Source of the DNA: Candidatus Nitrotoga fabula
GTDB lineage: Bacteria; Pseudomonadota; Gammaproteobacteria; Burkholderiales; Gallionellaceae
Length of the DNA stretch: 53,879 nt
Reading direction: 5' to 3'
NCBI RefSeq assembly: GCF_905221025.1
Contig: NZ_CAJNBL010000009.1
Span: 1-53,879 of the forward strand
The translations under genes and the position numbers were made by a program. This document shows, in pieces, positions 47,801-53,879 of this stretch. The first letter of the stretch is position 1. Every line of letters starts with the position of its first letter. The notes beneath the pieces are model-generated. The model was given only the letters and a program-made list of their open reading frames with translations. It did no database searches and was not told where the DNA came from.

Positions 47801-50086
47801 TTAAAAGATCCTGGAGTGTGCCTGTTCCGCTAAGCTGTCCAAAGCCACCTTCACTCGCGAGATTACTTCTTCCCAGTTGCCGATCTCCCTTTGCCGGAAC
47901 AATCTATGGGTTGGATACCAGGGACTGTCATCTCTGCCGAGTAACCAGCGCCAGTCGGGTGCAAAAGGTAACATTACCCAGGCAGGTTTGCCAATTGCCC
48001 CTGCAAGATGTGCTACCGATGTATCAACGGAAATCACAAGATCCAGATTGGCAATCAGGGCTGCGGTGCTGGCGAAATCTCCAATATCTTCTTTCAGGTC
48101 GATGAAATATAGATTGGCAAGGGGCTGCTTCGCCTGATCTGTGCCATCGCCTTTTTGCAGGTTATAAAATACTACATTTTTTACCGTTCCAAGCAGATCA
48201 AGCTTGCTTAAGGGCAAGGAGCGATTCTGGTTGTTCGGGTTTTCTGGGCTTCCGGCCCACATTAATCCCACCTTGAATGCGCGTCCGGTATCCGGCATTT
48301 TTTTTCGCCATGCATCTATCCGGTTTTTATCGGGGAAGAGATAGGGGATGGGTGTGGGAATTGCATTGCTTGCCGTATGTAGCCTTGAAGGCAGGCTGAG
48401 TAATGGGCAATGGAAATCGTACCGGGGGGCGGGTTCGCCTGGTGAGACAATTTGTTTTATTCCCTGCACTGTCTGAAACAGTTGTTTTAGTGCTGGCTTG
48501 CACTCAAGCAGGACATGTACATTGAGAGAGGCTAGTTGAGGAATATATCGGATGAATTGTATTGCATCGCCAAGCCCTTGCTCTGTGTGTATAAATATGG
48601 TTTTGCCAAAGATGTCCTGTTCCTCCCACAGTGGATGCGAGAAACGCTTTTGTTCTCCGGCCAGTTCTGGCGTTTTCAAGCGCCATTCATACTCTTTCCA
48701 CCCGCGTGAAAAATTAGCGGTTATGAGTAACGACAAGGACAGGTTCCAGTGCGCCTGGGCAAAATCGGGCATTATGGAAATGGATTTTTCGAAACAATGA
48801 ATTGCATCGTATGAATGGCCTGTGGCTTCCAGGAGCAGTCCTAGATTGTTATAGGCTTCTGCATAGTTGGGATTGAGTTTAATCGCCTGACGAAAACATT
48901 GCTCAGCTCGTGAGGGATTGCCTAAGGCTTGTAGCGCTAACCCCAGGTTATTATGGAAGTCTGGAATGGCAGGCTGGATTTGAATGGCTTGTTCAATGAG
49001 CTGTGCTGCTTTTTCTGAGTCTCCCGACTGATAGGCAATGACCCCGGAATATTGCAATGCAATCGCATTCTGCGGGGATTCATGTAAAACCAACCCATAC
49101 ATGGCATTGGCATGCACAATATGGCCCAGCTGGTGGTGCTTCAATGCTGCGGATAACATCCAATGAATGTCTTTTTCGCGCTCGCGCGGTTGCAATGGCG
49201 TGTAGGAGACGGCACCAAGTTTTCCGCAACAATTCTTGTAGCGTTCCCCACTCCCGCAGGGGCATTTTTCGTTTCGACCCGGCGTGTGGGGAATGGCAGG
49301 CGCTTCCAGGGCTGTCATCTGCCTGCGGGCGTCTGCGTGTCCAGTATTGTTCGCAAGGATGCGTTGAAAAACTGCCTTGGCAAATGAATATTGGCGCATA
49401 TCCAGGTAGTTGACTCCTAGCTGGAAAAACTGGACGGAATTGGTGATATGAGCGGGCAGGCGGTTGACAAACTTTTCTATTTCATTCGGGGCAAGTGCCA
49501 TCCACAGGTTGAATAATCCGTGAAAGCCGAAAGGCTGTTGGGTCGGGTAGGTGGTTTCGAAGGAAAATTTTTCTGCTGTGTGATCTGGTGCGAATCGTAT
49601 AGCGTATTTTTCTTCCAGAAACGGACGGTATTGGCGGCAAATCAGTACATCTTCCTCCAGCGTTCCATTAAAGGGGATTTCTTTTGTTGCGAGCAATAAT
49701 TTTCGTGACCGAAGGGAAAATCCACCGTTGCCAACCCTGTGGTTGTCTTTATATTGACCCCATACCGCGCCGATATAGTCATAGTTTAAAAATTCATTTG
49801 TCCATGCATTGGGATGAATAACGTAGCCATCCCATTGGATAAGCAGGACAAACTCGGTTTCGATATGGTGGTGCAACTGGTGCAGTATGAATTTTGAATA
49901 TTCCTGCCGCGAACGGATCGGTGGTATTTTTATTGTATCGATATCCGGAAGGTTATAGTCCCGGTCTGTCAGTAAGAGTGTGCGGCTAAAAATGCATTTT
50001 TCGCTGGATTTTCGTAATGCGTCAATGGCAAATGGATAATTAATGCAGTCGACACAGCAAAGCGTGACAGGAATATTAGGTTTCAT
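47801..50086 (-). CDS. DUF5672 / SEC-C / TPR / glycosyltransferase fusion protein
   Basis: A 761-aa multidomain protein. Residues 1-215 form a DUF5672-type glycosyltransferase-like domain (LLTDRDYNLPDI, VLLIQWDGYVIHPNAW, GGFSLRSRKLL, PFGFHGLFNLW). A SEC-C zinc motif follows at 270-288 (PGRNEKCPCGSGERYKNCCG), then three to four TPR repeats (about 305-470, AEAYNNLGLLLEATGHSYDA). The C-terminal domain (about 485-755) resembles GT9/GT41-like enzymes, with HTEQGLGDAIQFIRYIPQLA, KVGLMWAGSPEN and ISVDTSVAHLAGAIGKP. No signal peptide. It probably glycosylates a protein or surface glycan; the SEC-C motif usually binds SecB- or ribosome-associated partners, so action near nascent proteins is conceivable. 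Confidence 0.88.
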   Translation of the reverse strand: MKPNIPVTLCCVDCINYPFAIDALRKSSEKCIFSRTLLLTDRDYNLPDIDTIKIPPIRSRQEYSKFILHQLHHHIETEFVLLIQWDGYVIHPNAWTNEFLNYDYIGAVWGQYKDNHRVGNGGFSLRSRKLLLATKEIPFNGTLEEDVLICRQYRPFLEEKYAIRFAPDHTAEKFSFETTYPTQQPFGFHGLFNLWMALAPNEIEKFVNRLPAHITNSVQFFQLGVNYLDMRQYSFAKAVFQRILANNTGHADARRQMTALEAPAIPHTPGRNEKCPCGSGERYKNCCGKLGAVSYTPLQPREREKDIHWMLSAALKHHQLGHIVHANAMYGLVLHESPQNAIALQYSGVIAYQSGDSEKAAQLIEQAIQIQPAIPDFHNNLGLALQALGNPSRAEQCFRQAIKLNPNYAEAYNNLGLLLEATGHSYDAIHCFEKSISIMPDFAQAHWNLSLSLLITANFSRGWKEYEWRLKTPELAGEQKRFSHPLWEEQDIFGKTIFIHTEQGLGDAIQFIRYIPQLASLNVHVLLECKPALKQLFQTVQGIKQIVSPGEPAPRYDFHCPLLSLPSRLHTASNAIPTPIPYLFPDKNRIDAWRKKMPDTGRAFKVGLMWAGSPENPNNQNRSLPLSKLDLLGTVKNVVFYNLQKGDGTDQAKQPLANLYFIDLKEDIGDFASTAALIANLDLVISVDTSVAHLAGAIGKPAWVMLPFAPDWRWLLGRDDSPWYPTHRLFRQREIGNWEEVISRVKVALDSLAEQAHSRIF

Positions 50087-50262
50087 TGCAAGACAGGTAA
50101 TGGGTAATTTTGGGGTGGCCGTGGGTTTGACGGGCTATCCTATTACATACATGGTAAAGATAGAATAAAGCACAGTTTTGTATCGGCCTTGAGCTGAAAT
50201 CGGATCAATTAAGAATGAATTCTGATGGTTGCGCTGTTGCCCGGTTTTTTGGAGCAGGTTGT

Positions 50263-51156
50263 TCATTGGTCTGTGTTTGGGTTTGCGGGCTTACGCTTGT
50301 TTTGCCTCATTGTTTTTAAATAAGCGACGATTTCTTTTGATATTCTAGCCCGGTTCGGGATCTTCTGCGTAAGTGCTGGCATTCGTGTGTTCAATCGAAT
50401 GCCGGATGGATTTTCTATCCAGCGTATCAGATATTCTGGCCGGATATATTCAACTACGCTTATAGGGTAGTTCAGCTCAGGGCCCTTGTTCCCGCCCGCA
50501 CCATTGATTGTATGGCAAGGCATGCAATACTTGCGAAAGTGCAGAAATCCGCGTCGGACGGCAGCGGATGAATTGACGGGGGGGGAAAGCCCCGGAAACT
50601 GGGATGCGAATGTCGCAAGCTCGATGCTCTTTATTTGATATGGCATATCGGAAGCGCCTTCCTGGAGCAGTATTTTTGATTTCATGTTGTCCCAGATCAG
50701 GTATAACGGTCCCAGCGGTACAATTTCATTACCCTGTAGCCGGTTGGTCAGGGTAAAGGGTGAGTGGTCATCGTGAGCAAAAGCAAAATAGGCATCATGG
50801 GAGAGAAATTTAGCAACCGGGATGCTCGCCTGGTACCCATCCAGGGAAAGGAACACGATTTCCTCTGCAGCTTCCCATTTTTTGCCAAATGTTTTATCAA
50901 GCAAGTTGCGGGCAGGGAAAGCCTTGTAAGTTTGCTGGCTTTGTTCGTGGACTTCGACAATTTTTATGGACTGGATAGGGGTAAGCGTAGCCAGGTCACG
51001 AAAATCCAGTTTTTTGACAAGTTTTCCCTGATCCTTGAATTCAATTCCCATCTCATCTTGTGAAAAAGCAGCCCCTGGAATGCAGATATTGCAGCAGATT
51101 GCCCAGAGAACCAGAAAGATGTTCTGTAAATTTGCAGAAAAAAATGGATGGTTCAT
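50263..51156 (-). CDS. secreted c-type cytochrome with N-terminal molybdopterin-oxidoreductase-like domain
   Basis: A 297-aa product starting at ATG 51156, behind AAAGGT. The signal peptide runs to about residue 32 (FLVLWAICCNICIPGAAFSQ). Residues 33-190 resemble the sulfite-oxidase/YedY-type fold (KKLDFRDLATLTPIQSIKIV ... FLSLDGYQASIPVAKFLS) but show no obvious molybdenum-ligand cysteine. The C-terminal class I cytochrome c domain has C211-x-x-C214-H215 (CMPCHTINGAGG) and RMPAL as likely axial-Met region. A periplasmic electron carrier, possibly with a sensor or scaffold domain. The frame is open upstream to 51387, but that extension does not resemble a signal peptide. Confidence 0.8.
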   Translation of the reverse strand: MNHPFFSANLQNIFLVLWAICCNICIPGAAFSQDEMGIEFKDQGKLVKKLDFRDLATLTPIQSIKIVEVHEQSQQTYKAFPARNLLDKTFGKKWEAAEEIVFLSLDGYQASIPVAKFLSHDAYFAFAHDDHSPFTLTNRLQGNEIVPLGPLYLIWDNMKSKILLQEGASDMPYQIKSIELATFASQFPGLSPPVNSSAAVRRGFLHFRKYCMPCHTINGAGGNKGPELNYPISVVEYIRPEYLIRWIENPSGIRLNTRMPALTQKIPNRARISKEIVAYLKTMRQNKRKPANPNTDQ

Positions 51157-51471
51157 TCGGTACCTTTGAAGCTGGGGTTTAGTAATTGACGAAACCATGG
51201 CGTTATGACGCCCGTAATTCCGTGCTGTTTCCATGGCAAAACGCTGATGTTCCATAAGGATGGTTGGATGGTATTGGCGTTGCTGCAATAATTTTATATG
51301 ATCTTGAAAGCTTGCGTCTGAAAGACAGTATGTCTGAATCTGAAGGTATCGCATGCCCATGGGGGATGGCCGGAGGAATGGTCCCATACTGGAAAGATGG
51401 GGGGATGTGTGATGTGTGGAGAGGCGTTCTGTAGCAAGGGAAGCAGGTTTGATTTAAAGCTATGCAGGAAA
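51157..51471. other. divergent gap between the cytochrome and six-cysteine protein genes
   Basis: About 315 bp with the two starts pointing away from each other, so it must hold both promoters. Open frames here lack ribosome sites. I find no confident promoter elements; a TTGACG near 51187 has no good partner. Confidence 0.35.
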
Positions 51472-51750
51472 ATGTGGAGGTTGTTGGTTGTTCTGGTATC
51501 GTTGTCGTTTCCGGTAGCCGTATCGGCTGAATGTATCAGCTCACAAATCTGCGATGATTTTGGACAAAATTGCCGGGTTCGGGATTTATGTTCCAGTATT
51601 ACGGATCTTCCGTCTACTAACATACCACCCATTCAGCCCCTGCCATCCACGGAGTTAAAACCATTGCCCGCATTGACACTGCCTCCGCTGGGAACATCGA
51701 ACTGTCAATATATGCAAGTGAATGGAAAGTGGCAGAATGTATGTCATTAA
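51472..51750 (+). CDS. small secreted six-cysteine protein
   Basis: A 92-aa product from ATG 51472, close behind AGGAAA. The signal peptide MWRLLVVLVSLSFPVAVS-AE is followed by a mature domain with four cysteines in the first 25 residues (CISSQICDDFGQNCRVRDLC), a Pro/Leu-rich linker (PPIQPLPSTELKPLPALT) and two more near the end (CQYMQVNGKWQNVCH). Three disulfides are likely in the periplasm. I do not recognise the family. It is divergent from the cytochrome gene and 167 bp before the second Sel1 protein gene on the same strand; those neighbours are also exported. Confidence 0.72.
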   Translation: MWRLLVVLVSLSFPVAVSAECISSQICDDFGQNCRVRDLCSSITDLPSTNIPPIQPLPSTELKPLPALTLPPLGTSNCQYMQVNGKWQNVCH

Positions 51751-51917
51751 ATAAGGATGCGGGTGCGATGACAGGCGTCTTTCGGCCATATTTATGTAAT
51801 GGTAGGGCGAGAACCATCTAGTGGAGAATGGGTCTAATTAATGTTGTGATCCGGTATCAGGCCTTAAAGCGATGCGCTTGTGTTATTTTGATCATTAAAC
51901 GATAGAGCAGACGACCA

Positions 51918-52715
51918 ATGAAACAAAAATTGTTTTTTATGATGGCGGCAATGTTGCTTATGGCTGACATGAGCTGGGCGAATACATCGAAAAGCAGCCA
52001 TGCTTCGTTAGCAAAGGAACAATACATAGAAACGGCGCAGGCGGCAGCGAATGGGAATGCGGGAGCGCAATTCAAGCTTGGGCTGATGTATCACGAAGGG
52101 GATGGAATTGAACAGGATTTTGCAGAAGCACTGAAATGGTATCGTCTGGCAGCGGCCAGAGGGCATGCGGGTGCCCATACCAATATTGGAGTAATTTACA
52201 AATATGGCCAGGGGGTTCCACAAAATAATGCGGAGGCGTTGAAATGGTTCCGGCTTGCAGCAAACAAGGGAGATGCAAGCGCCCAGTCCAGATTGGGTTA
52301 TATGTATCACCGTGGGGAAGGGGTGACGCAAAATACAGCGGAGGCGCTGAAGTGGTATCGTTTGGCCGCTGTGCAGGGCAATGCAAGCGCCCAGAACAAT
52401 ATCGGATCCATGTATCACAATGGTGAAGGTGTTGCAAAGGATTATGCTGAAGCCTTGAAATGGTATCGTCTGGCCGCAGCACAGGGATATGCGGCTGCGC
52501 AAAATAATTTAGGAATAATGTATGCAACCGGGCAGGGAGTTGATAAAGATTTTGTGCATGTGCATATGTGGCTTAGCATGAGTGCGTTGGCAGGCGATGC
52601 AGATGGTTTGAAATACCGTGATATGGTTGCGACGCTGATGACCCCGCAACAATTATCCGAGGCGCAGAAAATGGCGCGTGAATGCAGGCAAAAAAAATTC
52701 AAGGGATGTGATTGA
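51918..52715 (+). CDS. exported Sel1-repeat protein (five repeats), second paralogue
   Basis: A 265-aa product. The signal peptide MKQKLFFMMAAMLLMADMSW-AN is followed by five 36-residue Sel1 repeats (GNAGAQFKLG, GHAGAHTNIG, GDASAQSRLG, GNASAQNNIG, GYAAAQNNLG) and a C-terminal tail EAQKMARECR then QKKFKGCD that matches the tail of the seven-repeat protein at 6508-7524, including two cysteines. The two proteins are therefore paralogues that differ in repeat number. Its stop codon overlaps the first codon of an IS481-type scar, but its end is intact. Partner unknown. Confidence 0.88.
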   Translation: MKQKLFFMMAAMLLMADMSWANTSKSSHASLAKEQYIETAQAAANGNAGAQFKLGLMYHEGDGIEQDFAEALKWYRLAAARGHAGAHTNIGVIYKYGQGVPQNNAEALKWFRLAANKGDASAQSRLGYMYHRGEGVTQNTAEALKWYRLAAVQGNASAQNNIGSMYHNGEGVAKDYAEALKWYRLAAAQGYAAAQNNLGIMYATGQGVDKDFVHVHMWLSMSALAGDADGLKYRDMVATLMTPQQLSEAQKMARECRQKKFKGCD

Positions 52716-52841
52716 TGCCTGGATAGTGACCTACAACAGCGACCGCACCCATCAAGGCAAGATGTGTTGCGGACGCACCCCGATGCAAACTTTTGTGGCA
52801 CGATAAAATCACCACATTGAACCGCTAGATTTGAGTTGACA
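52714..52841 (+). mobile_element. IS481-type element, 3' remnant with right end
   Basis: From 52714 the frame reads DAWIVTYNSDRTHQGKMCCG then RTPMQTFVAR and stops at 52804-52806. This is the typical end of an IS481 transposase (YN-x-x-RTHQGKMCCGRTPMQT). It is followed by ACCGCTAGATTTGAGTTGACA, ending near 52841, likely the right inverted-repeat end of the element. The rest of the element is missing. The left-hand fragment at 1573 is of the same broad family but does not share this end, so they need not be halves of one copy. Confidence 0.72.
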
Positions 52842-53079
52842 GTCACTTTCGTCAAATTTGGTTGCGACTGCTACCTATCAGGTGTAGTAGTCCAGACTTC
52901 AACTGCCAGACATTGTCCGTTGTTCGGCCATTGCTGCCGGTGGCATCTAGATGAAACTGCGACCGGTATGGAGTTATTACCGGACATAGGCGCTGAAATT
53001 ATTCAGAACGGCTGCTTTCTCGATACGAGACTGCGTACTATCGACGCACAGCGGACAACTGACATTCCGGAAAGCAGAC
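52842..53079. other. non-coding stretch between the IS481-type scar and the attC-like site
   Basis: About 240 bp with no gene. Two segments carry loosely similar motifs (CATTGTCCGTTGTTCGGC and GGACAACTGACATTCCGG are partly inverted to each other). If the site at 53080-53142 is an attC, this is the start of the next cassette, which would then be without a visible gene or be truncated by the IS. Confidence 0.35.
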
Positions 53080-53142
53080 CTTCAACGTTAAGTTGAGGGG
53101 CGCCGCGCTTTTGCGGCGTCGCTCTTGAATGACGGGTTGGGC
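53080..53142 (-). other. attC-like integron recombination site
   Basis: On the minus strand: GCCCAAC (fits the R'' consensus RYYYAAC), five bases, ATTCAAG (L''-like), an imperfect GC-rich stem GACGCCGC / GCGGCGCC with an AAAAGC loop, AACTTAAC (L'-like) and GTTGAAG (R', fits GTTRRRY except the last base). Total length 63 bp, in the normal range for short attC sites. It lies 14 bp after the stop of the zinc-ribbon gene on the same strand, exactly where a cassette attC sits. The mismatch at the last R' base and the lack of a second attC in view keep this at moderate confidence. Confidence 0.6.
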
Positions 53143-53156
53143 ATCTGCGCTCGCAC

Positions 53157-53402
53157 CTATGAGATGGGACCACCACACTTTGGACACTTGGCTTCACCGC
53201 CGACACAGCTGAACAACCCAGCACTGAAGTCGCACTTATTGCACTTGGCTTTGGCAATGACGGTAGTCCGAGGACCGCCGCTCGCTGCGACTAGCGGGCC
53301 GCCGCAGCCCGGACATGACGCGGTGCCACCTATCGAAGCATACGTTGCTATTGTGGTTACGCATTTAGGACAGTGGTGGCCGATAAACACATTGGACTCC
53401 AT
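53157..53402 (-). CDS. double zinc-ribbon protein
   Basis: An 81-aa product from ATG 53402 (MESNVFIGHHCPKCVTTIAT), behind a clear AGGGAG ribosome site that overlaps the stop of the upstream ORF; a start at 53420 is possible but has no such site. Two C-x-x-C ... C-x-x-C zinc ribbons: cysteines 11/14/30/33 and 54/57/73/76, each closing with a CGGP turn. A Gly/Ala-rich hinge joins them. Size and motif suggest protein- or nucleic-acid-binding. The gene ends 14 bp before the attC-like site, suggesting a gene cassette. No family recognised. Confidence 0.75.
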   Translation of the reverse strand: MESNVFIGHHCPKCVTTIATYASIGGTASCPGCGGPLVAASGGPRTTVIAKAKCNKCDFSAGLFSCVGGEAKCPKCGGPIS

Positions 53403-53412
53403 GCTTGTCTCC

Positions 53413-53845
53413 CTAAACAATCTTGACGCCTGTGACTTTTTGCATGCCCGTGGCCACAGTTCTTACATGTGTGCCGGGTTGCAGCGTGACCGGGCCGCTT
53501 TTTGCGCCGATGCTCAAGCCAGTCAGCGATTCGCCACCGTGCGCAATAGTTTCAATCAGGCCACCGAGATTGATGCCCTGCTGCTCGGACTTGGCGGCTG
53601 CTTGGGACAGCGACTCGTCGATTTTGCACAGCAACTCAAGAATTACATCTTGAGCGATACGCTGCTTCTCGTGGTCGATTGCGTCACTGCGTCCGAGAAA
53701 GACCTGGCCTAGTGCGCCGATGGGGTCGTCAAATGCGCCAAAAAGCGCACCGATAGCGTTGCGATTTAAGACCGATTTCTTTCGCTCGCTCAGTCGCGTT
53801 TTGAATCGCCCCGGGTTTCGTGGAGGCTATTTGGTTTAAGTTCAT
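53413..53845 (-). CDS. unrecognised ORF coupled to the zinc-ribbon gene, 5' part out of frame
   Basis: The last 130 codons in one frame (ending TAG 53413-53415) read KKSVLNRNAIGALFGAFDDP, then IGALGQVFLGRSDAIDHEKQ, helical middle parts, and GPVTLQPGTHVRTVATGMQK at the end. This frame has no ATG; its only in-frame start candidate is a weak TTG at 53634. A different frame opens at ATG 53845 (MNLNQIASTKPGAIQNATER) and stops after 38 codons. A one-base shift around 53770-53785 would join them into about 143 residues. So this is either a frameshifted gene, a ribosomal frameshift or a sequence error. Its stop overlaps the ribosome site of the zinc-ribbon gene, which argues the two work together. 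Confidence 0.4.
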
Positions 53846-53879
53846 GCCACCGTAGCGGCCTGTTTAGCGAGTTGCCGAT

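Noticed and set aside
53125-53712. Plus-strand 195-codon open frame opposite the zinc-ribbon and coupled ORF
   Set aside because: It is the complement of two better-supported minus-strand frames that have zinc-ribbon motifs and a ribosome site; it has none itself and would begin inside the attC-like site.

Overview
The window is a mostly co-linear stretch of bacterial housekeeping chromosome of about 50% GC, with small accessory patches and insertion-sequence scars, mainly at its two ends and around 43-45 kb. The gene content points to a betaproteobacterium: Coq7, a porin of the betaproteobacterial type, dihydrolipoamide dehydrogenase with an N-terminal lipoyl domain, bioB/F/H/C, a PPi-type phosphofructokinase and an apbC-dcd-decarboxylase cluster next to metG. 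My best guess is the Nitrosomonadales, possibly a Nitrosomonas-like organism. That is inference; no ammonia-oxidation gene lies in the window.

Left end (1-3.9 kb) is accessory. It holds the 5' end of an IS630-type transposase, two decayed 3' copies of ribonucleotide reductase beta (nrdB) flanking a secreted EF-hand protein, the first codons of an IS481-type transposase, and three small secreted basic proteins. Two of these are tandem 46-aa paralogues with identical predicted mature peptides; the third has a 9-bp repeat array and a Lys/His/Glu-rich body.

From 3.9 to 41.3 kb is core chromosome: mnmA, purB, a Sel1 protein, rplU-rpmA, obgE-proB, coq7, a porin, trpC/proA, lipoyl-E3, a HerA-like ATPase, a DUF4197 protein, a YqaA-like protein, cspA, an M17 aminopeptidase, thyA-folA, the apbC-dcd-orf-decarboxylase series, metG, dnaE, a response regulator, comF-trmL and bioB-bioF-bioH-bioC. 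Several are tight operons (thyA/folA overlap by 4 bp; bioF/bioH/bioC overlap). The biotin genes cover BioB, BioF, BioH and BioC; bioA and bioD must lie elsewhere.

From 41.7 to 52.7 kb: PPi-type phosphofructokinase, then an AT-rich patch with a broken IS3-type transposase tail and a lone AAA-type ATPase of unrecognised family, then folD, an FKBP prolyl isomerase, a DUF4254 protein convergent with a DUF5672/SEC-C/TPR/glycosyltransferase fusion, a secreted c-type cytochrome, a six-cysteine secreted protein and a second Sel1 protein.

Right end (52.7-53.9 kb) is accessory again. It holds the 3' end of an IS481-type element, a 63-bp site with the architecture of an integron attC on the minus strand, and, immediately upstream of it on that strand, a double zinc-ribbon gene coupled to an unrecognised ORF whose 5' end is out of frame. 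This looks like the edge of an integron cassette array, and it is the most promising novelty along with the twin micro-proteins and the AAA ATPase. I saw no tRNA, rRNA or CRISPR array.
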